Numbered from the stretch's first letter, positions 1 through 6,735 are shown. The stretch is 7,207 nt of DNA from CAMCVE01 sp039920645 (GCA_039920645.1 JBDSDI010000203.1:1-7207); one strand, 5' to 3'. Notes: a model not told the origin generated them from the letters alone. Made by a program: numbers and translations.

Positions 1-1
1 C

Positions 2-1402
2 ATTGGAGCTCAACACGAAATTCGCTGTCTTAGCCCCCGAGGAAAGACGCTCCACGTTTACACGCCTCGTCTCCGCGAAGAAGCCGCCACCTTGCGCTTT
101 TCAACGCCTCGCCACGGACGCTTGCACGAGGAGATCGACCTCAAACTTTCCGAAGGGCCCCTGGCGTGGCACGCTCTCGCGGAGACCCTCCGCCAGATCG
201 AAAAGAACTCCCTCTCCACACACTCACCTTTTTTCATGAATCAACTTTTCTCAGGCGTTCTCGCTGAAACGATCGCTGCCGAAGAAGTCATCACACGTAG
301 CAAAACCACAATGGCGACTTTTGAAGCGAGCCCCGCACTTTCGGCCGTCGAAATCGAAGTCGTAGAAGCGCTTGGGAAATTGATCGGCTGGAAAGAAAGC
401 GAAGGAATCTGTGTTCCGGGCGGCAGTGCGGCCAACTTCATGGCCCTGCACTGCGCGCGACAACATGCCTTTCCCGAAATGAAAGCTACGGGTCTCGATG
501 GACGACGCCTGAAAGTTTTCATCTCCGCCGAAGCTCACTATTCGTTTAAAAAAGCCTGCGTGGCTTTAGGCATCGGTAGGGACAACCTTGTCCCGATCGC
601 GGTCGACGCCCAGGGCCGCATGCAAGTCGCTTTGCTTGACGAAGCTCTTGCGGAGTGCCGAAAGCGCGGAGACACCCCACTCATGGTCTGCGCCACCGCA
701 GGCACTACGGTTCTCGGATCCTTTGACCCCATTCGCGAGATCTCTACAGTTTGTCGTCGTCACGGAATCTGGCTTCATGTGGACGGAGCCTGGGGTGGCC
801 CCGCCCTTTTTTCGAAAACCGCCCGCACCCTCGTCGACGGAATCGAATCCGCGGATTCGATGACCTTCGATGCCCACAAACTTTTTGGAGCCGGTCTCAC
901 CTGCAGCTTCTTCCTGACACGTCATCAACGCCTTCTCCTCGAAGCCAACGATGTTTCGGGAGCCGATTATCTTTTCCACTCCGACGAAACCCAGGATCGC
1001 GGCCGTCTTTCGTGGCAGTGTGGACGTCGCGCCGACGCGCTGAGCTTTTGGACGATTTGGAAGAGTCACGGTTCGGAGGGACTCGGAGCCTTCGTGGACC
1101 GTCTTTTCGAAACACGCCGCGAGCTTCTTGATTGGCTCTCGGATCAGCCTCGTCTTCAGCTTGTCTCGAAGCCGGAGTTTTTGAACGTCTGCGTGCGCGT
1201 GATTCCGCCTCAGACACAGGCCAGCCAAGCGCGCGAATGGTCACGGCACGTCCGTGAAAGTCTCAAAGAAGAGAATCTCGCCTTCGTGAATTTCTCCACC
1301 AATGCCGATGGCACATTCCTCAGACTTATTCTCGCTAACCCCTTCCTGAACTTTACACATCTGCGACAGATCCTTGAAGCGGCGTTGAGCGTCAAGGCAT
1401 GA
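2..1402 (+). CDS. Cysteine sulfinate decarboxylase-like PLP enzyme, apparently fused to the C-terminus of a cysteine dioxygenase (5' partial)
   Basis: Group II PLP-dependent decarboxylase. Residue numbers count from the TTG at 92. The PLP Schiff-base lysine is K263 in DAHK; the aspartate that would pair with the pyridine nitrogen is D231 in HVDGAWGG; the stacking histidine is H149 in AHYS; the phosphate-binding PGGS and ATAGTT segments lie at 109-112 and 201-206. The MNQLFSG, QCGRR and PEFLNVC segments match animal CSAD/GAD closely. CSAD makes hypotaurine from cysteine sulfinate. The frame stays open through 2-91, and this stretch encodes GAQHEIRC and then KTLHVYTPRL. That resembles the CDO C-terminus: the last iron-ligand His (codon 14-16), then the Ser-His-Tyr triad, here T-H-Y with Tyr at codon 59-61. 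The decarboxylase homology starts only about ten residues after TTG 92, and no ATG occurs in frame before 236, so a fusion is favoured over a separate start. The decarboxylase assignment is firm. The CSAD substrate and the dioxygenase part are inferences, because most of the latter lies outside the window. Confidence 0.85.
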   Translation: MGAQHEIRCLSPRGKTLHVYTPRLREEAATLRFSTPRHGRLHEEIDLKLSEGPLAWHALAETLRQIEKNSLSTHSPFFMNQLFSGVLAETIAAEEVITRSKTTMATFEASPALSAVEIEVVEALGKLIGWKESEGICVPGGSAANFMALHCARQHAFPEMKATGLDGRRLKVFISAEAHYSFKKACVALGIGRDNLVPIAVDAQGRMQVALLDEALAECRKRGDTPLMVCATAGTTVLGSFDPIREISTVCRRHGIWLHVDGAWGGPALFSKTARTLVDGIESADSMTFDAHKLFGAGLTCSFFLTRHQRLLLEANDVSGADYLFHSDETQDRGRLSWQCGRRADALSFWTIWKSHGSEGLGAFVDRLFETRRELLDWLSDQPRLQLVSKPEFLNVCVRVIPPQTQASQAREWSRHVRESLKEENLAFVNFSTNADGTFLRLILANPFLNFTHLRQILEAALSVKA

Positions 1403-2178
1403 AGCGTGTCATTCTTTTTCTACTCGCCCTGCCCTCACTCGCCGTTGCCGCCCCTCACCATAAAGGGACGCTGAGCAGTCTGAACCTGGGCATCCGCTAC
1501 TCTTCGATTCTCGAGAACCGCGGAGTCGTGTTCTATCCTCGGTTTCAGATCGATCCGGTTCTCGGAGTTTTTCTCTTCGACGACAAACTTGAGTTCTTGG
1601 GCGATTCCATTGGGTACCGCGACTTCGTCTATTCCGACGTCGTTCGTCTTCGCGGTCGACTGGTGGCTATCAGCGACGACCCCCTCTTTCCCAAAAACAC
1701 CCGCCTTAGGGAAAGCCTTCCCAATCGTAAAAGCACCTACGAGTTGAACGCGCGCGCCGAAGTTTTCCTCCCCGGATACAACGACAGCTACCGCTCCGAA
1801 ATCGATGTGGGCTACTCCAAAGACCTTGTAGTTCACCACGGAAACTATTTCGACCTTCAGAGCAAATTCAAAATCGGCGAATGGACCCTTCCCATTGTGG
1901 AGACACGGCTCGAACCCAATCTGCTGTTGAGTGCTGGCGCGGGCGACAGCGCACACAATCGCTATTTTTATGGACCGGACGATACCTCGTCGGGGATCAC
2001 AAATATTTCATACGGCCTCGTCTTCGCTTTTCCCAATGATGCCGATCGTTACTATCCGATCATCCAGTTCACGCATTTTGAAGTCGTGGGCGATGCTCAC
2101 CGCTCGGCCCAATACGCTCGCGGCAGAAACTCCGGATGGCTCTTGTCCTTCATCGCGACCTATGGCGCTCTTGAATAA
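1399..2178 (+). CDS. Secreted beta-rich protein, MipA/OmpV-like outer-membrane barrel
   Basis: A 259-residue protein with a clear Sec signal peptide: MKR, a hydrophobic core from residue 4 to 16, and likely cleavage in AVA-AP near residue 17-18. The mature part alternates polar and hydrophobic residues with many aromatics, as in outer-membrane beta-barrels. The GIRYS start, the NRYFYGPDD segment (187-195) and the late VVGDAHRSAQYARGRNS segment (229-245) recall the MipA/OmpV scaffolding family, which is of similar length. The last residues are YGALE and not the usual terminal aromatic, so insertion by the standard BAM signal is not obvious. The ATG overlaps the decarboxylase stop as ATGA, and the only SD-like AAGG lies one base before the ATG, so translation is probably coupled to the upstream gene. 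Family assignment is moderate. The export call is stronger. A role linked to taurine or hypotaurine is only suggested by position. Confidence 0.6.
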   Translation: MKRVILFLLALPSLAVAAPHHKGTLSSLNLGIRYSSILENRGVVFYPRFQIDPVLGVFLFDDKLEFLGDSIGYRDFVYSDVVRLRGRLVAISDDPLFPKNTRLRESLPNRKSTYELNARAEVFLPGYNDSYRSEIDVGYSKDLVVHHGNYFDLQSKFKIGEWTLPIVETRLEPNLLLSAGAGDSAHNRYFYGPDDTSSGITNISYGLVFAFPNDADRYYPIIQFTHFEVVGDAHRSAQYARGRNSGWLLSFIATYGALE

Positions 2179-2183
2179 GAGAC

Positions 2184-2507
2184 TTAGTTTTCGGATTTAG
2201 AAAAAGTTTTGAGAAGATCCTGGTTGAGTGCTTCAGCGTTCTTTTGAGCCGCGGCCTTCTCTTCGACCAGAAGTTTCATGAGTTCCTGGATACGTTTTGA
2301 GAATTCCGAATAGTTCCAGCAAGCCTGACAGAGACTCAAATGCAGCTTGAAGCGGACCTTCCCGACGAGCGTCGTCGGTGTCGTTTTGAGGTCGATCATT
2401 TCAGCCACATCACGGCATAGCATCGCGAAGTTAAGCCCCGGCTTTCCGCTTACAGCGTAGTAAGCGTCGTGCCAAATGCGTCGAAAGAGGAGGGAAGATC
2501 GTGCCAT
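2184..2507 (-). CDS. Soluble zinc-finger anti-sigma factor (zf-HC2/ZAS type)
   Basis: A 107-residue protein carrying the zinc-binding anti-sigma signature C31 ... H56-x3-C60-x2-C63 (LCRDV, then HLSLCQAC). The layout CRDVAEMID, a short linker and VRFKLHLSLCQACWNY matches the small single-domain anti-sigma proteins encoded directly after ECF sigma factors. There is no membrane-spanning helix, so it would act in the cytoplasm, sequestering the sigma factor. The C-terminal 40 residues are charged and helical (EEKAAAQKNAEALNQ). The ATG follows the sigma factor stop by 9 bp. The spacer is an A-run with no Shine-Dalgarno, so expression is probably coupled to the sigma gene. Family members often start just before the CR motif; here a 28-residue N-terminal extension precedes M29 (codon 2421-2423), which is an alternative start without a better ribosome site. 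Function is inferred from motif plus neighbour. Confidence 0.75.
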   Translation of the reverse strand: MARSSLLFRRIWHDAYYAVSGKPGLNFAMLCRDVAEMIDLKTTPTTLVGKVRFKLHLSLCQACWNYSEFSKRIQELMKLLVEEKAAAQKNAEALNQDLLKTFSKSEN

Positions 2508-2516
2508 AGAATTTTT

Positions 2517-3092
2517 TTAAACGCTGAGCTTCCCTTCTAAACATTGCCTGAGTTTCTCCTTAGCCCTAAACATCAGGACTCTTAAGTGAGAGACCGAAAT
2601 GTCCAAAACATTACAGATATCTTCGGATTCATCTTCTTCAACTTCTTTCATGATGAAAACGCTACGCTGCTGCTCTGAAAGGCCTTCCAGACACTCCTCG
2701 ATAAAAGTCATCGTCTGCCGCGACTCGATAAGACGGTCCGGGCTTGCGGGCGCGACATTCCACCAGCCCTCGGGGCTAAAAGCCCGTCCAAAGAGCATTT
2801 CCACGTCCTCTTCCAGGTGGAGCTTGGCATCGCTTCTTTTTTGTTCCCGCAGTTTATTGATCAAAATCCCGCAAAGAAAGGTACGAAGCGTGGAACGTCC
2901 TTCGAACTTCTTCAAGTTCTCAAAAAAAGTGCCCCAGGCTTGATGAATGAGTTCTTCGGCCTCGGGGCCTACGATACGTCGCCCTGCCATGACCCGGAGC
3001 AGATAGGGGTTCACATCTCTAAAGACATTCGCAAGGAAGACAGGGTCTCGCGCGTAAAGAAGCGTCATTGTTTCTTCATGAGTGGGGGTCAT
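2517..3092 (-). CDS. ECF-family RNA polymerase sigma factor
   Basis: A 191-residue sigma-70 family protein with only regions 2 and 4. Region 2 covers about residues 25-88, including the EAEELIHQAWGTFF helix (44-57), the FEGRSTLRTFL segment (63-73) and the basic end NKLREQKR. Region 4 covers about 126-186, with LSEQQRSVFIMKEVEEDE (138-155) and the recognition helix around DISVSHLRVLMFRAKEKLR (164-182). The linker PEGWW...ASPDRLIE and the CLE residues near the end resemble the ECF proteins normally paired with small zinc-finger anti-sigma proteins, which is what follows. It would direct RNA polymerase to a dedicated set of promoters, which cannot be identified from this window. The ATG overlaps the TetR stop as ATGA. 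A GAGG lies 4 bases before the ATG on the minus strand, so both coupling and independent initiation are possible. M9 is an internal alternative start but would lose nothing recognisable. Confidence 0.9.
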   Translation of the reverse strand: MTPTHEETMTLLYARDPVFLANVFRDVNPYLLRVMAGRRIVGPEAEELIHQAWGTFFENLKKFEGRSTLRTFLCGILINKLREQKRSDAKLHLEEDVEMLFGRAFSPEGWWNVAPASPDRLIESRQTMTFIEECLEGLSEQQRSVFIMKEVEEDESEDICNVLDISVSHLRVLMFRAKEKLRQCLEGKLSV

Positions 3093-3685
3093 GCGGCCTC
3101 GATCCTTTTCGATGATCCGACGGATGCCAGTGCGGTATTGGCAACCGCGGCGAGAAAACTCTTATCCGCTTTGAACTTCACCATTTCTCGAATCGTAAAA
3201 ATCGAAGCGAAAATACGCGAACCCGCTTCTTGAGAGTTCGGAACAGCGGAAATCTCACCTCTGTCTTGGGCCTTCATGATTAAATTTTGAAAAAAACACT
3301 CCGCCTGACGTGCGCTTTCCAATGCCTGCGCACGCAGCGGTGACGGTCTCGCCGAAAACTCCAGGCAGCTGTTGAAAACGAAACAGCCTTTGCGTTTGTG
3401 CGACGGAAGATCGGCTTCGTCGAGAAGTTTTTGATAAAACGCCACAAGCGCATCCATAACACGAGATTCGTCGGAGACGAGGAAGGGTCCTTGGCTGGAG
3501 TACTGAGCAAGGGCCATCTGAAAAAGCTTCTGTTTACTGCCAAAGCAGAGATAGATACTGCCTTTTTTTAAACCCGTCGCTTTTTCGATGTCGGCCAAAG
3601 ACGTTTGAGCGAAACCTTTTTGCCAAAAGAGTTGGGTGACCTTTCCCAAAATCTCGTCGCGGTCGAACTGTCGGGGCCTTGCCAT
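3089..3685 (-). CDS. TetR/AcrR-family transcriptional repressor
   Basis: A 198-residue regulator with the TetR N-terminal DNA-binding domain: RPRQFDRDEILGKVTQLFWQ (helix 1, 3-22), then the helix-turn-helix TSLADIEKATGLKKGSIYLC (28-47) and the FGSKQKLF closing segment. The ligand-binding half contains GCFVFNSCLEFSARPSPLRA (100-119), a stretch typical of AcrR-like TetR proteins, followed by a long amphipathic helix with SARQAECFFQNLIMKAQDRGEI. The effector cannot be told. It is the first gene of a unit with the ECF sigma factor and anti-sigma gene, overlapping the former by 4 bp. No Shine-Dalgarno is visible before the ATG. An imperfect palindrome 19 to 34 bases upstream is a candidate autoregulatory site. 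The spacer to the upstream serine hydrolase gene is 43 bp without a terminator, so read-through from that gene is possible. Confidence 0.92.
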   Translation of the reverse strand: MARPRQFDRDEILGKVTQLFWQKGFAQTSLADIEKATGLKKGSIYLCFGSKQKLFQMALAQYSSQGPFLVSDESRVMDALVAFYQKLLDEADLPSHKRKGCFVFNSCLEFSARPSPLRAQALESARQAECFFQNLIMKAQDRGEISAVPNSQEAGSRIFASIFTIREMVKFKADKSFLAAVANTALASVGSSKRIEAA

Positions 3686-3703
3686 GGCAGCAGCATCTTA
3701 TAC

Positions 3704-3719
3704 TTTACCGATCAGTCAA
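3704..3719 (-). promoter_or_regulatory. Candidate TetR operator (imperfect 16-bp palindrome)
   Basis: On the minus strand the sequence is TTGACTGATCGGTAAA, centred on GATC, with 6 of 8 base pairs symmetric. It sits 19 to 34 bases before the tetR ATG and is followed directly by TATAAG (3697-3702), a -10-like hexamer. Size and position suit a TetR-family homodimer repressing its own operon. TTGACT at its left end could also be a -35 element, but the spacing to TATAAG (11 bp) is too short for a standard promoter, so the exact promoter is unclear. Confidence 0.35.
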
Positions 3720-3728
3720 GAATCGCCT

Positions 3729-5090
3729 TTATAAGTTTTTATTAAAGACGAGGTCCTTAGCGTCCTGATGAAGAACAAAAGATCCCGGACTGAAATCGAC
3801 GCTGGCGATGTCCTTAAGAACGAAATGGGTTTCACTCTGTGGAATCATCCAGAGGGCGCCCTGTCCTTCGAGCTGAAGATAAAGCCTCGAGTCCTTGGAG
3901 AAGACTGTGGCCTTGAAGCCCTGCACTTCGTAGCTGCCTTCGAGTTTCTGGGTTTGCTCGACCGAAAGAGTCACATCGAAACGAAGATCTTCGATCGTGG
4001 CTTTTCCTTGGGTGGAAAAATTAACGGCCATATTTGCCAGAGTGTCACGAACGCTCGTGGGTTCTTGATTCGTCGCGATGATAATCTGCAAATCTTGGGA
4101 AGGATAATAGAGATCTAAAAAATGAAAACTTGGCAAATCGCCGCCGTGTCCGATGGCGGACATCGGCCCGTTGGGGTCGAGAATAACCAGCCCATAACCA
4201 TAGTACCTCTCGCCGCTCACCGGCATGCGCACGAAAGGAGTTTTCATGAGTGAGAGACTCTCATCGCTCAGAATCGTATGGCCTTGATGCAGCCAGCTCA
4301 ACCAGGTGCTGTGGTCCTCGAGCGTTGACACGACCCCACCCGCAGAATTGGCCCATTTAAGATAAGAGGGCTTGGCTGCGATGAGATTGTAATTCTCATC
4401 GAAATCGAGCGGGTTCGCGTTCGAAGAATCCCACGAAAACGGCTCATAGCTCGTGTGGAGCATGCCGAGCTTTTCGAAGAATTCCTTACGAATGAAATCG
4501 CCGTAAGTCTCGCCGCTGAGTTTTTCGACGATGCGTCCGAGGAGCAGGAATCCAGAATTGCAATAACTCCACTGTGAGCCCGGAGTAAAATTCAAAGGCT
4601 CATTTCGAAAGAGATCGATCAAGTCGTCGGTCCGGAGAGCCGCTCCCTTTCGATTTACGAATTCGAAAAAATCGTCGGAGTTGGTGTAGTTGAAGATTCC
4701 CGACGTATGCGTAAGAAGCTGATGAACGGTGACCTGCGCGGCCCACGGGAAGTGTTCTTCGGGAAGCAGCTTTTCGAGAGTGTCATCGAGTTTCAGCAAG
4801 CCCCTCTCGCGCAGAAGCAGAATCGAAGCGGCCGTGATTTGTTTCGTCGCCGATCCAATCGCAAAACGCGTACTAACCGTATTGGGAATTTTTTTGTCCG
4901 CATCCGCGAATCCGAAATTTTCGCGATAGACGACGTGGCCTGCACGTTTCACGAGCACCTCGCCGGAGTAGCCCCGCTCCCTCGCAACTTGAGTGATCTG
5001 CTCGTAACTCGTAATTTCGAGCGCTCTGAGGGTGAACGAAGAGCTGAGAACGACACCAAGGGAAAGACTCCGGATCGCTGCTTTTAACAT
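3729..5090 (-). CDS. Secreted serine hydrolase, class C beta-lactamase/penicillin-binding protein fold
   Basis: A 453-residue exported protein. An N-terminal signal peptide (KAAIR, hydrophobic to about residue 20, probable cleavage after LRA at 21-23) is followed by a serine beta-lactamase-like domain at about 25-350. The three active-site motifs are visible: S80-A-T-K83 with the nucleophile Ser and general-base Lys, Y176-C-N178 (Tyr-x-Asn), and H315-G-G in place of KTG, as is common in the esterase/D-aminopeptidase/peptidase-like members. LLTHTSGI (125-132) and TPGSQWSY (169-176) are further family hallmarks. Residues about 360-453 form a separate beta-rich C-terminal domain (LEGSYEVQGF ... 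LYLQLEGQGALWMIP). The substrate cannot be predicted: peptidoglycan peptides, esters or beta-lactams are all possible. No Shine-Dalgarno precedes the ATG, and a promoter sits immediately upstream. The stop lies 43 bp before tetR. Confidence 0.9.
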   Translation of the reverse strand: MLKAAIRSLSLGVVLSSSFTLRALEITSYEQITQVARERGYSGEVLVKRAGHVVYRENFGFADADKKIPNTVSTRFAIGSATKQITAASILLLRERGLLKLDDTLEKLLPEEHFPWAAQVTVHQLLTHTSGIFNYTNSDDFFEFVNRKGAALRTDDLIDLFRNEPLNFTPGSQWSYCNSGFLLLGRIVEKLSGETYGDFIRKEFFEKLGMLHTSYEPFSWDSSNANPLDFDENYNLIAAKPSYLKWANSAGGVVSTLEDHSTWLSWLHQGHTILSDESLSLMKTPFVRMPVSGERYYGYGLVILDPNGPMSAIGHGGDLPSFHFLDLYYPSQDLQIIIATNQEPTSVRDTLANMAVNFSTQGKATIEDLRFDVTLSVEQTQKLEGSYEVQGFKATVFSKDSRLYLQLEGQGALWMIPQSETHFVLKDIASVDFSPGSFVLHQDAKDLVFNKNL

Positions 5091-5095
5091 GGTGC

Positions 5096-5126
5096 ATTAT
5101 TTAAAGACTTCACCCGCTCGAGTCAA
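5096..5126 (-). promoter_or_regulatory. Probable promoter of the serine hydrolase gene
   Basis: On the minus strand TTGACT (5121-5126) is a 5/6 match to the -35 consensus. The AT-rich TAAATAAT follows at 5096-5103 (TAAATA at 17 bp or AATAAT at 19 bp spacing). The -35 box shares its first bases with the T-tract of the preceding terminator. The predicted transcription start falls within a base or two of the ATG at 5090, implying little or no 5' leader. Confidence 0.5.
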
Positions 5127-5165
5127 AACAAAACGGGGCAGGAAACTGACGTCTCCTGCCCCGTT
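5122..5165 (-). terminator. Rho-independent terminator of the cysteine protease gene
   Basis: A perfect 12-bp GC-rich stem (arms 5132-5143 and 5154-5165, AACGGGGCAGGA against its complement) closes a 10-base loop. Read on the minus strand it is followed by TTTTGTTTTG. It begins 22 bases beyond the protease stop codon and is the only strong intrinsic terminator seen in the window. The plus-strand side also lacks a good T-run, so it is directional toward the leftward gene. Confidence 0.9.
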
Positions 5166-5187
5166 GTCTCAAATAAATTCGACGAGA

Positions 5188-6735
5188 TTAATTAGTGACC
5201 GTAACGGTCTGGTGAGCGCTCTCTTGAGCGAAGTTCTGACCACTGACATCCATCTCAGCCGAGATCCAGATCTCGTAGTTACCATTGGGAATCAGGTTCG
5301 TACGCCATCCGAGGGTCATGTCCGCAAGCACAGTATCGATGTGTTTCTCGATGACCGAGTTGTTGGGTCCACGTGCGTGAAAGGTGAGCTTCTGGAAAGG
5401 AGCAGGCGATGCGCTGGCTTTGACCTTGAACTCGACGCGCGCGGAGAGCGTCGCAGGAACGTCGATCAATCGAAGGTCGCCGCGGGGTTCGGACTTCACG
5501 ACCGCAAGTTGTTCATGCTGCGAAGCAATCGTTGCTTTGCCAGCGCGCTCGACGCGAGCCACGACATCGTAACGGCCTTCCGCAAGCGCGTCGAAGGGGA
5601 CGTGAACGGAGCAAGGAGACTGCATGCAGCTTCCTTCGAATTGTCCATTTGCGCCCTTAATGCTGACGAGGATACGGCTGAAACCGGCGATGCTCGATTC
5701 GACGTTCACGTCGAAGTCCTTGGAATAGTATTCGCTGCGAGGTGAACGGATGCTGACGTAACCTTCGTTCGTGGGAAGTTCGAATCCCCAGGTTTGGGCA
5801 CCTACGCCCGAGGCGTCGTCCCAGCTAACGCGAGCGAAACCTTTTTCGCCCCAGTCTTGTCCCCAGCTGTTGCGGATAATCCACGAACGCTCGTTCGCGT
5901 CGTAGCCGACGATACTGATCGCGTGACCGCCAAGCATTTCGCCCGTCACGTGTTTATAGACGCCCGACGAATAGGTCATGAAGTCGGCGTAGACGTTCAG
6001 AGTGGTCATGAGGGGGCCTTTAGCGAGAGCCGCTTTAACGGCTTCGATGTTGGCCCAGCCACTCGAAGGTGTGGTCGTACGAACGGTCTTTTGCGAACGC
6101 TGCGCGGAATCGGAACAGATCGAGCTGCACTCGACGTCTTCACCGGTCGCGCCCATCGTATAAGGAGCGCAGGCCTCATCGGGAACGCCGGCGCGCTGAA
6201 GATACTGAGCGGCTGAGCTCGGGTACCAACCTGAATCACAACCGCCGCCGCCGCAAGCGAAGAGTGCCTGGGGCGCAAAGCGAGGGTTGAGGTTCGGGAA
6301 GAGATTACTGATGTTGGCCTGGGTTTCGAGTGTCGCTACGGCCGCGAAGGCCACGCAGGATCCGCAGTTTCCCTGGTTGAGAATCGGAGAGACATAGCTC
6401 TTGCCGTTTTGTTCACGCCAGTCGACGCGGGTCGCGGCGGGTTGACCGATACCAAAATCGGTCTGAGCGCGCATCGCTTTGTCGTCAGCTTTGACAGAGA
6501 ACATCGCATCGGGGGCTTCAAGCGAGCCGAGCATTCTGCGCATTTCGGCCTTGGTCATTTTCGACGGGGTTGTCGCACGCGCTTTCCACGTCGCATGGTT
6601 CAAAACCAGCGCGCTTTGGATAGCGTTGAGGTCGAGGTGGGCATCCGGCGACAGCTCGGGAAGAGCGGCGGGATTCACCGAGGCCAACGCGGATAGCGAA
6701 AGTGACGTGGCGAGAAGAATAAATGATTTGCGCAT
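5188..6735 (-). CDS. Secreted papain-family (C1) cysteine protease with C-terminal beta domains
   Basis: A 515-residue exported protease. The signal peptide MRKSFILLATSLSLSALAS ends near residue 19. A short pro-region without the ERFNIN pattern follows (about 20-100). The peptidase C1 domain spans about 101-320: oxyanion-hole Q121, nucleophile C127 in QGNCGSCVAFA, catalytic H271 in GGHAISIVGYD and N289 in IRNSWGQDWG. The Trp that usually follows the nucleophile in papain is Val128 here. Paired cysteines (C124, C161, C166, C189, C203, C207) suggest disulfides and an extracytoplasmic location. After PTNEGY, two beta-rich segments (about 325-415 and 420-515, the second ending in HQTVTVTN) look like Ig-like or adhesion modules. 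The first contains a further C370/C375 pair. The gene stands alone, ended by its own terminator. No Shine-Dalgarno precedes the ATG. It is probably a digestive or processing enzyme; the substrate is unknown. Confidence 0.93.
   Translation of the reverse strand: MRKSFILLATSLSLSALASVNPAALPELSPDAHLDLNAIQSALVLNHATWKARATTPSKMTKAEMRRMLGSLEAPDAMFSVKADDKAMRAQTDFGIGQPAATRVDWREQNGKSYVSPILNQGNCGSCVAFAAVATLETQANISNLFPNLNPRFAPQALFACGGGGCDSGWYPSSAAQYLQRAGVPDEACAPYTMGATGEDVECSSICSDSAQRSQKTVRTTTPSSGWANIEAVKAALAKGPLMTTLNVYADFMTYSSGVYKHVTGEMLGGHAISIVGYDANERSWIIRNSWGQDWGEKGFARVSWDDASGVGAQTWGFELPTNEGYVSIRSPRSEYYSKDFDVNVESSIAGFSRILVSIKGANGQFEGSCMQSPCSVHVPFDALAEGRYDVVARVERAGKATIASQHEQLAVVKSEPRGDLRLIDVPATLSARVEFKVKASASPAPFQKLTFHARGPNNSVIEKHIDTVLADMTLGWRTNLIPNGNYEIWISAEMDVSGQNFAQESAHQTVTVTN

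Noticed and set aside
92..94. TTG as an independent decarboxylase start
   Set aside because: There is no stop between the CDO-like stretch and this codon, the upstream GAAGAAG is a poor ribosome site, and the frame is open to the edge. It cannot be fully excluded without upstream sequence.
236..238. ATG as the start of the decarboxylase
   Set aside because: It falls inside the conserved FFMNQLFSG segment of the substrate pocket; starting there would remove conserved N-terminal helices seen in CSAD and GAD.
566..1228. A 220-codon open frame on the minus strand inside the decarboxylase gene
   Set aside because: It lies wholly opposite a protein with clear catalytic motifs, shows no recognisable domain, and looks like a by-product of the codon use of the real gene.
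2168..2181. Small hairpin (CTCTT/AAGAG, 4-base loop) between the convergent units
   Set aside because: The stem is only five AT-leaning pairs with no good T-run on either strand, and it overlaps the end of the plus-strand coding region; too weak to call a terminator.
3697..3719. TTGACT plus TATAAG as a standard sigma-70 promoter for tetR
   Set aside because: The spacer is 11 bp, far from 16-18 bp; the two parts are better read as an operator and a possible -10 box.
5032..5745. A 237-codon plus-strand frame crossing the terminator and the end of the protease gene
   Set aside because: It runs antisense to two well-supported genes and through an intrinsic terminator, with basic, low-complexity-looking composition and no known motif.
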